The notes beneath the pieces are model-generated. The model ran no database searches. It saw only the letters and a program-made list of their open reading frames with translations, and was not told where the DNA came from. A stretch of 64,000 nucleotides of DNA from Schaalia sp. JY-X169. GTDB lineage: Bacteria; Actinomycetota; Actinomycetes; Actinomycetales; Actinomycetaceae. Of this stretch, positions 1 to 8,421 are shown piece by piece. The position numbers and the translations under genes are program-made. Where the stretch lies: the NCBI RefSeq assembly GCF_014069575.1, contig NZ_CP059675.1, positions 1,364,001 to 1,428,000 of the forward strand. The letters run 5' to 3'. Numbering within the stretch: position 1 is the stretch's first letter; each line of letters starts with the position of its first letter.

Positions 1-83
1 GCTCCTCAGAGCTGCTACTGATTGAAGCCCAGGAAGCCTTTGTCAACCCCAAGCGCAGCTTCGAAGTAACTCAGGTACGCTAG
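1..83 (+). CDS. 3' end of an unidentified gene
   Basis: Frame 3 is open from the window edge to a TAG at 81-83 and gives about 26 residues ending in FEVTQVR. Codon choice resembles the neighbouring genes and the next gene starts 50 bases downstream on the same strand, so this is probably the C-terminus of an upstream gene. It is too short for any functional call, and an open frame of this length could arise by chance. Confidence 0.4.
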   Translation, partial: SSELLLIEAQEAFVNPKRSFEVTQVR

Positions 84-132
84 CCCAAACCAAGCCGGAG
101 CTGCTCGGAGGCCCGGAGGAATGGAGTGCACC

Positions 133-1005
133 ATGGCGGGTGGGACAACACAGACCGTAACTTCGCACGGAGGGCTAGCCCTACCCAAGATCGGACTTGG
201 CACCTACACACTCAACGGGATTGCCGGGGCCGAAGCGATCGAAGCTGCAATTGACATGGGGTATCGCCTTATTGACTCCGCATTCAACTATGAGAACGAG
301 GGCGCGACTGGTGCTGCAATCAGGGCATCGTCAGTCCCCCGCGACCAACTGATCTACACATCCAAACTGCCCGGACGTCACCACCGCTACGACGATGCCG
401 TCCTCGCCATTGAAGAATCTCTGCTGAGGACGGGCCTTGACTACATCGACCTCTACCTGATCCACTGGCCCCTTCCCAAAGTGGATCGGTACGTGGAGGC
501 GTGGCAGGCACTGATAGACGCCCGCGACCGTGGCCTCGTCAAGTGGATCGGCGTATCCAACTTCCTGCCAGAGCACATTGAGCGCCTTGAAGCAGAAACA
601 GGCGTTGTGCCGGAAGTCAACCAAATACAGTGCCACCCATACTTCCCCGATTCAACCCAGGTCGCCTATGACCGGAGCAAGAGAATCATCACTGAAGCCT
701 GGACGCCACTGGGCAAGGGAAAGGCCCTGCTGGAAGAGCCGACGATTGTTGACATCGCGGAGGCCCATGACGCCACGCCAGCGCAGGTTGTGCTCGCCTG
801 GCACATGAGCCGGGGTGCGGTGCCAATCCCCAAGTCGTCGTCGCTGGAACGCTTGGCCTCCAACCTCGAGTCAGTGAACCTGGATCTCAGTGAACCCGAG
901 GTCGCGGCTATTACTGCGCTCGGGGAAGGCCCTGAAGGCGAAGGTCGCAGCCCGCGTGCCGGTCGCGTCCTCGACCTGGATCCGGCAACCCACGAAGAGT
1001 TCTAG
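133..1005 (+). CDS. Aldo/keto reductase
   Basis: A 290-residue soluble NADPH-dependent aldo/keto reductase of the 2,5-diketogluconate reductase-like group, which reduces carbonyl compounds. The four family catalytic residues are visible: Asp48 in LIDSAFNY, Tyr53, Lys78 in YTSK and His111 in LIHWP. The usual phosphate-binding IPKSSS segment lies near the C-terminus. An in-frame ATG at 121 directly abuts a GGAGGA and has no room for a ribosome site, whereas the ATG at 133 has GGAG at 123-126 with 6-base spacing, so 133 is preferred. It stands alone, with 81 bases before pepC. The physiological substrate cannot be read from the sequence. Confidence 0.9.
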   Translation: MAGGTTQTVTSHGGLALPKIGLGTYTLNGIAGAEAIEAAIDMGYRLIDSAFNYENEGATGAAIRASSVPRDQLIYTSKLPGRHHRYDDAVLAIEESLLRTGLDYIDLYLIHWPLPKVDRYVEAWQALIDARDRGLVKWIGVSNFLPEHIERLEAETGVVPEVNQIQCHPYFPDSTQVAYDRSKRIITEAWTPLGKGKALLEEPTIVDIAEAHDATPAQVVLAWHMSRGAVPIPKSSSLERLASNLESVNLDLSEPEVAAITALGEGPEGEGRSPRAGRVLDLDPATHEEF

Positions 1006-1086
1006 ACTGCAGTTGACCATCGCACCCCTTCTGCTAGTGCCGGGAACACAGCAGGGTCTTGAGTGATTTATGTAGGAGAGTCATCT

Positions 1087-2400
1087 ATGTCAACGTCAGC
1101 ACTGCCCGCAACCTTCACCACTTCGCGCGCGGAAGCCTTCCGCGGTGACCCCGTCGCGCGCATCGTGCAAAACGCGGTCAGTGCGCAAGGGGCGGATGAA
1201 GTCTCGCTCGATCGGGACATCATCAACCGCCTCGATGACTCCACATCGGAGCGCCTGGACACCTGGGCTGTCACCTCTCAAAAGAAGTCTGGGCGGTGCT
1301 GGAACTTCTCTGGGCTCAACGTTCTTCGGGCAAAAATCATCAACGAGCTTGGCCTGGAGGACTTTGCTTTCAGCCAGAACTTCGTTGCCTTCCACGACAA
1401 ACTTGAGAAAGCCAATCACACCCTTGCAAAGGCCATCGAGACCGCTGATCTGCCCCTGCAGAATGAGAAGGTCCGCCGCATCCTGGATAACGCCGGGGAC
1501 GATGGCGGCTACTGGTTCCAGTTCGTCGACCTAGTCACTAAGTACGGTCTGGTCCCCGTGTGGGCGATGCCGGACACAGAATCGGCTGGAAACACAGACC
1601 AGATGAACCGAGCCCTGTCAGCAGTACTGCGCAAGGCTGTGGGTCGAATTCGCAACGCTGTTCCCGAGGACCGCGATGCCATTCGCACCGCCACTCTTGA
1701 AGACGTGTGGCGGATTCTTGCCATCCACCTCGGCACACCGCCCTCGTCCTTCACCTGGCAGTACCGCGACAAAGAGAAGAATTTCCACGCGGAGGGCGTA
1801 GTGACCCCACTTGAGTTCGCCCAACGCTATCTCCCCGCAGATCTGGCGGACTACGTTGTGCTTGCACACGACCCCCGCGAAGAGCACCCGGTCGACGACG
1901 CGTACGTTGTCGCGAACCTTCCGTTCATGGAGGGCGGGAGCCCCTACGTTCACATTTCAGTGTCATTGGACGAAATGAAGAGGGCCACCATCGCCTCCAT
2001 GCGCGACGGGGAACCAGTGTGGTTCGCCTGCGATGTTGCAAAGCAGTTTGCCAGAAAAGAGGGCATCTGGTCGGCGCATCTGCATGACTACGACGCCCTA
2101 TATGGCGTCGACTACTCCATGTCCAAAGCCGACAGAATGCGGATGCGGGACACGAACGCCACCCACATCATGGTTTTTGTCGGCGTCGACTTGGACGAGG
2201 ACGGGAATGCGAAGCGCTGGCGTGTCGAGAACAGCTGGGGTGACGAAGTCGGCAAGAAGGGCTTCTTCACCATGGATGACGACTGGTTTGATGAGTACGT
2301 TTTCCAGGTTGCGGTCTCACCAACCCGTCTCTCACCCGGAGTCATCGACGCCCTTGACCGTGAGTGGATCGTCCTGCCGGAATGGGATGCATTGATGTAG
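1087..2400 (+). CDS. pepC: Aminopeptidase C (bleomycin hydrolase family)
   Basis: A 437-residue cytoplasmic cysteine aminopeptidase of peptidase family C1B, which in known members forms a hexameric barrel and trims peptides from the N-terminus. The catalytic triad is in place: Cys71 in SGRCWNFSG, His360 in ATHIMVFVGV and Asn382 in ENSWGDEVG. Length matches the family. The start at 1087 is chosen over an upstream ATG at 1063 because TAGGAG at 1073-1078 is well spaced and the family N-terminus begins near here. No signal peptide. It probably releases amino acids from imported or recycled peptides. Confidence 0.93.
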   Translation: MSTSALPATFTTSRAEAFRGDPVARIVQNAVSAQGADEVSLDRDIINRLDDSTSERLDTWAVTSQKKSGRCWNFSGLNVLRAKIINELGLEDFAFSQNFVAFHDKLEKANHTLAKAIETADLPLQNEKVRRILDNAGDDGGYWFQFVDLVTKYGLVPVWAMPDTESAGNTDQMNRALSAVLRKAVGRIRNAVPEDRDAIRTATLEDVWRILAIHLGTPPSSFTWQYRDKEKNFHAEGVVTPLEFAQRYLPADLADYVVLAHDPREEHPVDDAYVVANLPFMEGGSPYVHISVSLDEMKRATIASMRDGEPVWFACDVAKQFARKEGIWSAHLHDYDALYGVDYSMSKADRMRMRDTNATHIMVFVGVDLDEDGNAKRWRVENSWGDEVGKKGFFTMDDDWFDEYVFQVAVSPTRLSPGVIDALDREWIVLPEWDALM

Positions 2401-2442
2401 GACCTCTATCGCGGCGGGGCGAGCCGTGGCACAATCCGTCAA

Positions 2443-3120
2443 ATGAGCACCTTGTACCCAAACGCGCTTCCTTCCGTAACCGAGCAGGCGCAGCGGTTGA
2501 TCCACCTCGGAGTTCCCACTCTCTTGGAGGTTGGCGAGGACGATCTTCGCTCTGCAGCCGCAACGCTGGAGCCCCTAGCAGTCGGCCCATGCCTGCTGGT
2601 TCCAAGCCGGATTCCGTGCACGTATGCCGACCTCATGGCCCTTGTTGAGCTCGACGGTAAGCCCGGGTTCGTCGTCGAGGACTTTACCGACGCGTCCTCG
2701 TTTGAAGTGTTCGATACCGCGGAGCCGACACCAACGCAGTTGCCCCAGGGTTGGTACCTGTTGGAAGACCCGCGGCGTGGCGACGAGTTCTCGAACGCCT
2801 CCCCCGCCGAGGCATTGCAGCAAATCGTCGCTGACCAACGCATTCCCCTCACAATGATCGAGGGCATCTTTTGGGCGCTCCAGTGCCCACCTACCAGTTC
2901 CGGGCCCGGGTTGCTGGAACGAAACCACTGCTTCATGACGATTGGTTCACGCAAGAGGAAAAAGGTCGGCTTCGATGCACGCACCCCGGCCCTGTGGATC
3001 AGCAACGGCACCGGCCGGGACACCGCTGCCAATAAGAATGCCGCAAAGCTGGGCTGGTGCTGGTGGAACAACCGGCATACCTGGCTGGGCATTGCCCACG
3101 CTGCGCGGAGGACGGAGTAG
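2443..3120 (+). CDS. DUF5701-like protein of unknown function
   Basis: A 225-residue soluble protein without signal peptide or membrane segment. The N-terminal helix-rich part and the motif around GHCLL/GPCLLVPSR, followed by a C-terminal Trp-rich stretch (GWCWWNNRHTW near residues 205-215), recall actinobacterial DUF5701 proteins. That assignment is from memory of the family pattern and is not certain. No catalytic motif is recognised. A good Shine-Dalgarno is lacking; CACAAT lies 7 bases before the ATG, so the mRNA may be leaderless. It lies between pepC and the first iron box, and no functional link to either is evident. Confidence 0.6.
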   Translation: MSTLYPNALPSVTEQAQRLIHLGVPTLLEVGEDDLRSAAATLEPLAVGPCLLVPSRIPCTYADLMALVELDGKPGFVVEDFTDASSFEVFDTAEPTPTQLPQGWYLLEDPRRGDEFSNASPAEALQQIVADQRIPLTMIEGIFWALQCPPTSSGPGLLERNHCFMTIGSRKRKKVGFDARTPALWISNGTGRDTAANKNAAKLGWCWWNNRHTWLGIAHAARRTE

Positions 3121-3154
3121 CCCCACAACATCACAGTCCACCCCCTTGATTCTC

Positions 3155-3173
3155 AGGTTAGGCTCACCTAACC
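3155..3173 (+). promoter_or_regulatory. DtxR/IdeR-type iron box 1
   Basis: AGGTTAGGCTCACCTAACC matches the actinobacterial iron-box consensus (TTAGGTTAGGCTAACCTAA) as a near-perfect palindrome, 22 bases before the DUF2218 gene. Iron-loaded DtxR/IdeR would repress here. Confidence 0.85.
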
Positions 3174-3195
3174 ACCTACAGACCCGAGGACTACC

Positions 3196-3489
3196 ATGAC
3201 CATCACCTCCACCGGCACCTGCGCCACCTCCCGAGCAGCTCGCTACAGCAAGCAGCTGGTTTCACACATGTCCCGCCGCCATGGTGGCGAGTGGGACAGT
3301 GAGGCCGACCGTGGGTACATCCTTTTCCCCACCACCAGGGCTGACCTAAAGTGCGCCGACGACATGATGACGATCACAGTTGAAGCAGAGGACGAAGAGA
3401 CCGCAACGTTCCTTGAAGACGTCATCGAACGACATTTGGTCAAGTTTGGCGCCAAAGACAACCTGACCATGCAGTGGACGCGGAGCTAG
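3196..3489 (+). CDS. DUF2218 family protein, iron-regulated
   Basis: A 97-residue soluble protein. The pattern of a Thr-rich start, RYSKQLVSHMSRRHGG, an acidic middle and the ending FLEDVIERHLVKFGAKDNLTMQW fits DUF2218, a small family often found beside siderophore uptake or siderophore-reductase genes. The biochemical role is not established. GAGGA at 3185-3189 gives a good ribosome site for the ATG at 3196. An iron box lies directly upstream and a second follows before the siderophore-binding gene, so it is probably derepressed in iron starvation together with the transporter. It may assist intracellular iron-siderophore handling, but that is inference from context only. Confidence 0.8.
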   Translation: MTITSTGTCATSRAARYSKQLVSHMSRRHGGEWDSEADRGYILFPTTRADLKCADDMMTITVEAEDEETATFLEDVIERHLVKFGAKDNLTMQWTRS

Positions 3490-3578
3490 AACACCACCTA
3501 CGACGTGCTGATTTACCCAACATATTTACGCAACACCAGTTGCACATAAATGACGCCCCTCGATATGCTCCTTAGGTC

Positions 3579-3597
3579 AGGTTAGGCAAACCTAACT
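3579..3597 (+). promoter_or_regulatory. DtxR/IdeR-type iron box 2
   Basis: AGGTTAGGCAAACCTAACT is a palindromic iron box 58 bases before the siderophore-binding lipoprotein gene. Flanking half sites (TTAGGT at 3572-3577 and CTTAGG at 3600-3605) could let two dimers bind in tandem. Confidence 0.88.
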
Positions 3598-3655
3598 TGG
3601 CTTAGGCCGGAGGCACGTTCTGTCCCACCGGTAAGACGTTTCAAGGAGATTCCGC

Positions 3656-4687
3656 ATGACGCTCACTAAGCGCCACTCAACTTTCGCTATGGCCGGGGTT
3701 GCTGCACTCGCCCTCGTCCTTTCCGGATGTTCATCGGCAGGCGGCAGCCAGTCCGCCGAAGAACAGCAGAGCGAACAGGTTGACCAGGCCGTAGAGGACG
3801 CCGCTTCCGCCGAGTGTGCATACCCCGTCACGGTGACCGATATGGCCGGCAACGAAGTGACCATAGAGAGCGCCGACTCCGTTGCAGTAACCGACAACCG
3901 CACCTTCGCGGTCCTCAACGAGTGGGGCGTGCAGCCGACCGCCGCACCGCGCACCCTCATGTCACCGCAGAACAGCTGGGCCGAGGACGAAACCATCCTT
4001 GACACTGGAAGCCACGCCGAACCGAACTTCGACCAGGTCATTGCTGCCGACCCCACCGTCATCATCAACGGCTACCGCTACCGCGACCACGCGGAAAAGA
4101 TGCAGGAAGCAGCGCCGGACGCCGCCCTCGTCGAAATGGACAATGCTGACCTGAGCCCCGATGAGTACGCCATCGCACAGGTGACGCTGCTTGGGGAGGT
4201 CTTCTGCAAGCAGGACGAGGCCGCCGCCCTCATCGACCAGTTCCACACCGCTGTCGAGGACGCCAAAGCCGCCTACGACCCAGCAATGACAGTCATGGGT
4301 CTGGTGACAAACGCCAACGAAATCCGCTACTCCAACCCGGCTGATGGCCGCGGAGCCAGCATCTTCTTCAACCTCTTGGATCTGACCCCGGCGCTTGACG
4401 CTGAAGGTTCCACCAACCACCAGGGCGACGACATCTCCATCGAAGCGATCGCGGAGTCCAACCCCGACTTCTTCCTAGTCCTCGACCGTGACGCCGCAGT
4501 TACCTCCGACGGGGAGACCACCCCGGCACTGGAGCTAATCAATGGCTCCACCGCCCTCGCTGGTGTTCCCGCGGTACAGAACCAGGCCATCTACGTCATG
4601 CCAGCCGACTACTACCTCACCGAAGACATCTACGCATACATCGATGTCTTGGGCGGACTGCAGCAGGCATTCACAGAACATAAGTAG
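3656..4687 (+). CDS. Iron-siderophore ABC transporter, substrate-binding lipoprotein
   Basis: A 343-residue extracytoplasmic binding protein. The N-terminus has a signal peptide ending in the lipobox LSGCSSAGG (Cys about residue 25), so it is lipid-anchored on the outer face of the membrane. The mature part has the two-lobed ferric-siderophore-binding fold pattern: VTVTDMAGNEVTIE at the start, a helix backbone, and QNQAIYVMPADYYLTEDIYAYIDVL at the end. It resembles the CeuA/FatB catecholate-binding group. A strong AAGGAGA ribosome site precedes the ATG. It is the first gene of a four-gene uptake operon and its promoter carries an iron box. The ligand is probably a catecholate or mixed siderophore, but this is inferred. 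Confidence 0.9.
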   Translation: MTLTKRHSTFAMAGVAALALVLSGCSSAGGSQSAEEQQSEQVDQAVEDAASAECAYPVTVTDMAGNEVTIESADSVAVTDNRTFAVLNEWGVQPTAAPRTLMSPQNSWAEDETILDTGSHAEPNFDQVIAADPTVIINGYRYRDHAEKMQEAAPDAALVEMDNADLSPDEYAIAQVTLLGEVFCKQDEAAALIDQFHTAVEDAKAAYDPAMTVMGLVTNANEIRYSNPADGRGASIFFNLLDLTPALDAEGSTNHQGDDISIEAIAESNPDFFLVLDRDAAVTSDGETTPALELINGSTALAGVPAVQNQAIYVMPADYYLTEDIYAYIDVLGGLQQAFTEHK

Positions 4688-4719
4688 CAACCAACAACCA
4701 GCAGACTGGGTTCCCTCAG

Positions 4720-5760
4720 ATGGCAACAATCGCCGAGTCACCTACCCGTGTCACCAATGTGACCGCCGGGCGGGTGACTCGGCGCTATTCTGCGCAACAA
4801 TCACCGCTTAGGCGCTACGGTCCAGCGCTTCTCGCAACGGTCTTTACTGTGGCGCTTCTTGGCCTCTCTGTCTTTACCGGGGTGGCGGATATTACCGACA
4901 CCGCCGGTGGCGGCAGTGACTTCCTGTGGATCACACGCATTCCCCGCACGGTCGCCCTCGTGCTGTCCGGAGCTTCCATGGCGATGGCAGGACTGGTCAT
5001 GCAACTACTAACGCAGAACCGTTTTGTCGAGCCCACCACGGTTGGCACCACAGAGTGGGCGGGGCTTGGGCTTCTGCTGGTTTACGTCTTCTTCCCAATG
5101 TCAGGGCTCCTGACCAAAATGGGTGCAGCCATCGTTTTCGGCTTCGTTGGCACCATGATCTTCTTTGCGTTCCTGCAGAAGGTGAAGCTCAAATCGTCGC
5201 TGATCGTGCCGATTGTAGGAATGATGTTTGGGGCGGTTGTCAGCGCCATTTCCACCTTCATTGCCATCCGTTTCAACCTGCTGCAGACCCTTGGCGCATG
5301 GTTCGCCGGACGGTTTACCGGTATCGAGGTGGGCCGCTACGAGCCGCTGTGGATCGTCCTGATCGTCTGTGCACTGGTCGTCGTGCTGGCAGATAGATTC
5401 ACGTGCGCCGGCCTCGGAAAAGACGTAGCAACCAACGTGGGGCTGAACTACGAACGGGTTGTCCTGCTCGGTGTCGGGCTCGTGTCCATAACCACCGGTG
5501 TTGTCACCGTCGTTGTGGGGATGCTGCCCTTCCTGGGGTTGATCGTTCCCAACCTGGTGTCGATGGTCCGCGGCGACAACCTGCGCACCAATATCCCCTG
5601 GGTCTTCCTGACAGGCATCTGGGTCGTCACCATCTGCGACCTGATCGGAAGGACCATCATCGCGCCGTTTGAAGTTCCCGTCTCGCTGGTCCTGGGAGCC
5701 GTCGGTTCGGTTGTGTTCGTCGTCATGCTGCTGCGGACGAGGAGGACGAATGTCGGCTGA
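4720..5760 (+). CDS. Iron-siderophore ABC transporter permease 1 (FecCD family)
   Basis: A 346-residue polytopic membrane protein with 8-10 predicted helices, the usual size of a BtuC/FecCD permease subunit. Diagnostic stretches include RIPRTVALVLSGASMAMAGLVMQ near residues 70-90 and the GMLPFLGLIVPNLVSMVRGDN coupling region near residues 266-288. It would pair with the next gene product to form the channel. It starts 32 bases after the binding-protein gene and overlaps the next gene by 11 bases, implying one transcript. The Shine-Dalgarno is weak, so translation may depend on coupling. Confidence 0.9.
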   Translation: MATIAESPTRVTNVTAGRVTRRYSAQQSPLRRYGPALLATVFTVALLGLSVFTGVADITDTAGGGSDFLWITRIPRTVALVLSGASMAMAGLVMQLLTQNRFVEPTTVGTTEWAGLGLLLVYVFFPMSGLLTKMGAAIVFGFVGTMIFFAFLQKVKLKSSLIVPIVGMMFGAVVSAISTFIAIRFNLLQTLGAWFAGRFTGIEVGRYEPLWIVLIVCALVVVLADRFTCAGLGKDVATNVGLNYERVVLLGVGLVSITTGVVTVVVGMLPFLGLIVPNLVSMVRGDNLRTNIPWVFLTGIWVVTICDLIGRTIIAPFEVPVSLVLGAVGSVVFVVMLLRTRRTNVG

Positions 5761-6892
5761 AACCCTAGTTCGCCCCGCCGATACGCAAGCCATAGAGCCA
5801 CTTCCGTCCGAGGACGTCCAGCCCGGTACCACGACCGTTGTCATGAACCGGCTATCTCCCCCCGCCCCTGACTCGGACGTTGCGCCAAGGACGAGGTCGG
5901 TCGGGCCCTACACCAGCGCTCATCATCGCACCCGCTACCTCGTAATCCTTGGCAGCCTGATCGTCGCGGCTCTGGTTCTCTGCGTACTGATCCTTACCTG
6001 GGGGAATGATTTTGAGTTCCTCAGTGACAAGTGGTGGCGCGTCTCCAAGATGCGTATCAGTGCGGTTGTCGTCATTCTGACCGTGACCTTCGCGCAAGCC
6101 ATGGCGACAGTGACATTCCAAACGGTGACTAACAACAGGATCATTACCCCGTCGATCATGGGGTTCGAATCTCTTTTCGTCCTCATCCAAACCGGCCTCG
6201 TCTACTTCCTGGGAACCCGCGGACTATCGGGGCTTGGAACGACGGGTCAGTTCCTGCTTCAATCCGCCGTGATGGTGGGGTTCGCGGTCCTCCTCTATTC
6301 CTGGCTCCTTTCGGGCAGGTTCGGCAATTTACATATCATGCTGCTGGTTGGCATTGTCATTGGCACAGGGCTGGGGTCACTGTCGACGTTCATGCAGCGC
6401 ATGCTGGATCCCAACGAGTTCGACGTACTTCGGGCGCGACTCTTCGCAAACATTGGCACCGCAAAGGTGGAGCTACTCCCCTACGCCGTGCCGATCTGCC
6501 TGGCTGCTGGCCTGGGCATTTGGCTACTGGGGCGCCGCCTCAACGTCCTCGCCCTCGGTCCCCAAATTGCCACCAACCTGGGGCTCAATCACCGTCGCCA
6601 AACCATGCTGATGCTGACGTTGGTGGCAGTCTTGATGGCAATGTCGACTTCCCTGGTTGGGCCCATGACATTCCTGGGGTTCCTCATGGCGACCCTGGCC
6701 TACTCGATCACCGACACCCACGATCACCGGCGGATTCTGCCGGTCGCGTGGCTGTTGGGCGTTGTGATTCTTGGGGCTGCCTACTTCCTCCTCAAGCATG
6801 TTTTCCCCATGGTGGATGCGGTGATGATCATCGTGGAACTGATCGGCGGGGCCGTCTTCTTGCTTGTCATCGTGAAACGAGGTCGTCTGTGA
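5750..6892 (+). CDS. Iron-siderophore ABC transporter permease 2 (FecCD family)
   Basis: A 380-residue second permease subunit. The first 55 residues form an unusual hydrophilic cytoplasmic tail, and the membrane helices begin with YLVILGSLIVAALVLCVLIL. The FecCD coupling region appears as SLVGPMTFLGFLMATLAYS near residue 308. The ATG at 5750 overlaps the previous stop and is chosen because an upstream in-frame start would lie deep inside permease 1. The final TGA overlaps the GTG of the ATPase gene. It forms a heterodimer with permease 1 by analogy with FepD/FepG. Confidence 0.9.
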   Translation: MSAETLVRPADTQAIEPLPSEDVQPGTTTVVMNRLSPPAPDSDVAPRTRSVGPYTSAHHRTRYLVILGSLIVAALVLCVLILTWGNDFEFLSDKWWRVSKMRISAVVVILTVTFAQAMATVTFQTVTNNRIITPSIMGFESLFVLIQTGLVYFLGTRGLSGLGTTGQFLLQSAVMVGFAVLLYSWLLSGRFGNLHIMLLVGIVIGTGLGSLSTFMQRMLDPNEFDVLRARLFANIGTAKVELLPYAVPICLAAGLGIWLLGRRLNVLALGPQIATNLGLNHRRQTMLMLTLVAVLMAMSTSLVGPMTFLGFLMATLAYSITDTHDHRRILPVAWLLGVVILGAAYFLLKHVFPMVDAVMIIVELIGGAVFLLVIVKRGRL

Positions 6893-7650
6893 TTGTTCTT
6901 GACTCTGTGGTGAAGCGCTACTCAAGAGACGTGCAAATCGGACCTGTTTCCCTCCAGCTGCCCCCGGGCGGGATCATCGCCCTCGTCGGCCCCAATGGAG
7001 CGGGCAAGTCCACCCTGCTGACGATGATGGGTCGGCTGATGCCCGTGACGTCGGGATCAATCACGATCGGTGGGCTCGACGTGTTCCGGGCGCCCTCGAA
7101 AGACGTGGCACGTAAGGTGTCGATCCTGCGCCAGGAGAATCACTTTGTCACCAGGCTCACGGTCCGTCAGCTGGTGGGCTTTGGCCGCTACCCACACAGC
7201 GGAGGTCGGCTGACTCAAGTGGACGAGGACGCCATCTCGCAGGCCATTGACTTCCTTGACATGACGGATTTGGAGCAGAGGTTCCTGGACCAACTCTCTG
7301 GAGGGCAGCGGCAGCGCGCCTATGTCGCAATGGTGCTAGCGCAAGATACCGAGTACCTACTGCTCGATGAACCCCTCAATAATCTCGATGCGCAGCACTC
7401 CGTCGAAATGATGACTCAGTTGCGGCGTGCGGCGGATGAACTGGGCCGAACCATCATCATCGTCCTTCACGACATCAACTTCGCGGCAGCCTACAGCGAC
7501 TACATCGTTGCGATGGACGAGGGCGCGATTGCCATAGCAGGCACCCCGGAGGAAATCATCACCGACGAGGTGCTAACTACAGTGTTCCGCACACCAGTCA
7601 CCGTGCTTGATGGTCCCAGCGGCAAGTTTGCGGTCTATCACCGCTCATGA
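6889..7650 (+). CDS. Iron-siderophore ABC transporter ATPase
   Basis: A 253-residue FepC-type ATPase driving ferric-siderophore import. All hallmarks are present: Walker A GPNGAGKST (about residues 34-42), the LSGGQRQRAYVAMVLAQ signature, Walker B YLLLDEPLNNLD and the switch His in IIIVLHDIN. It begins with GTG at 6889, overlapping the stop of permease 2 by four bases (GTGA). Its 3' end overlaps the convergent TetR gene by 13 bases. The locus has no siderophore synthesis genes, so the cell may use siderophores made by others or encoded elsewhere. Confidence 0.93.
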   Translation: MIVLDSVVKRYSRDVQIGPVSLQLPPGGIIALVGPNGAGKSTLLTMMGRLMPVTSGSITIGGLDVFRAPSKDVARKVSILRQENHFVTRLTVRQLVGFGRYPHSGGRLTQVDEDAISQAIDFLDMTDLEQRFLDQLSGGQRQRAYVAMVLAQDTEYLLLDEPLNNLDAQHSVEMMTQLRRAADELGRTIIIVLHDINFAAAYSDYIVAMDEGAIAIAGTPEEIITDEVLTTVFRTPVTVLDGPSGKFAVYHRS

Positions 7651-8318
7651 TCTGATGAGATTGGGTCCGAGGCGGGGCCGCCGAAAAGAACCTGGGCGAT
7701 CCGGGCGAGGAGTTCCGGGGGATCAACATCCCCCGGATTCAGGGCATCATAGGTCTGCAGCCCATCCCACACGCTGATGAAGAGAGCCGCTCTTTCGTGA
7801 GCGGTGAAGGTGGGCGCAACATCACCGGAACCGGACCCAGCCTCTTGAGCAAAGCCCTGCCAGAAGTCCATGGCAAGCTTCTGGCGCCACTGCAGGTACT
7901 GCCGCGCCGGATGGCCCTTTTGCCCTGCTTCAGCGACCATGATTGAGAACAGTCTGGTCAGATCCGCATCCTCGGCATTCGCCGTCGCGAGGGTACGCAC
8001 CCCTTCGGCGAGCGTGTCGGCGGTGATCTCGGGTCCGATACCGGAACCTGCTACCTGCCTTCCCCCGCTGACATCCCGCCAACCCAGGACCGCAACCAGT
8101 AGCTCATCCTTGGACTTAAAGTGGTGGAGAAGCGTCGAATGATCGATACCCACCGAACGCGCGATCGACCTCATCGATGTTCCTTGGAAGCCGCCGGTTG
8201 CAAACGCGCTAGCCGCATGCTCGATAATGGCCAACTTGGTTTTCTGGCCACGAACACTGCCCGAGTCCAGTTCCGCCAGGACCCGCTCGATTAGTGAGTC
8301 CACATCTGTTTGCTCCAT
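7638..8318 (-). CDS. TetR family transcriptional regulator
   Basis: A 226-residue regulator with a TetR N-terminal helix-turn-helix: KLAIIEHAASAFATGGFQG, then TSMRSIARSVGIDHSTLLHHFKSKDELL (about residues 29-75). The C-terminal ligand domain is divergent. The start at 8318 has AAGG upstream and matches the family N-terminus; a longer frame to 8354 adds 12 unlikely residues. It is transcribed divergently from the PAP2-GH3-GH3 operon and the shared region contains the palindrome at 8362-8375. It probably represses that operon and itself until a glycoside or lipid-like ligand appears, but the inducer is unknown. Confidence 0.88.
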   Translation of the reverse strand: MEQTDVDSLIERVLAELDSGSVRGQKTKLAIIEHAASAFATGGFQGTSMRSIARSVGIDHSTLLHHFKSKDELLVAVLGWRDVSGGRQVAGSGIGPEITADTLAEGVRTLATANAEDADLTRLFSIMVAEAGQKGHPARQYLQWRQKLAMDFWQGFAQEAGSGSGDVAPTFTAHERAALFISVWDGLQTYDALNPGDVDPPELLARIAQVLFGGPASDPISSDHER

Positions 8319-8361
8319 TTTGCCAACCTTACAGAACCGTAACCAAGACAACAAAAACTTT

Positions 8362-8375
8362 CCACCACTTGGTGG
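8362..8375. promoter_or_regulatory. Palindromic operator candidate between TetR gene and PAP2 operon
   Basis: CCACCA-CT-TGGTGG is a perfect inverted repeat in the 103-base divergent promoter region, typical of a TetR operator. TTGACT at 8378-8383 directly beside it may be a -35 box of the rightward promoter. Confidence 0.6.
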
Positions 8376-8421
8376 GGTTGACTGCTACTCTACTGTTACT
8401 TGCTCAGCAACCGACGACTCA

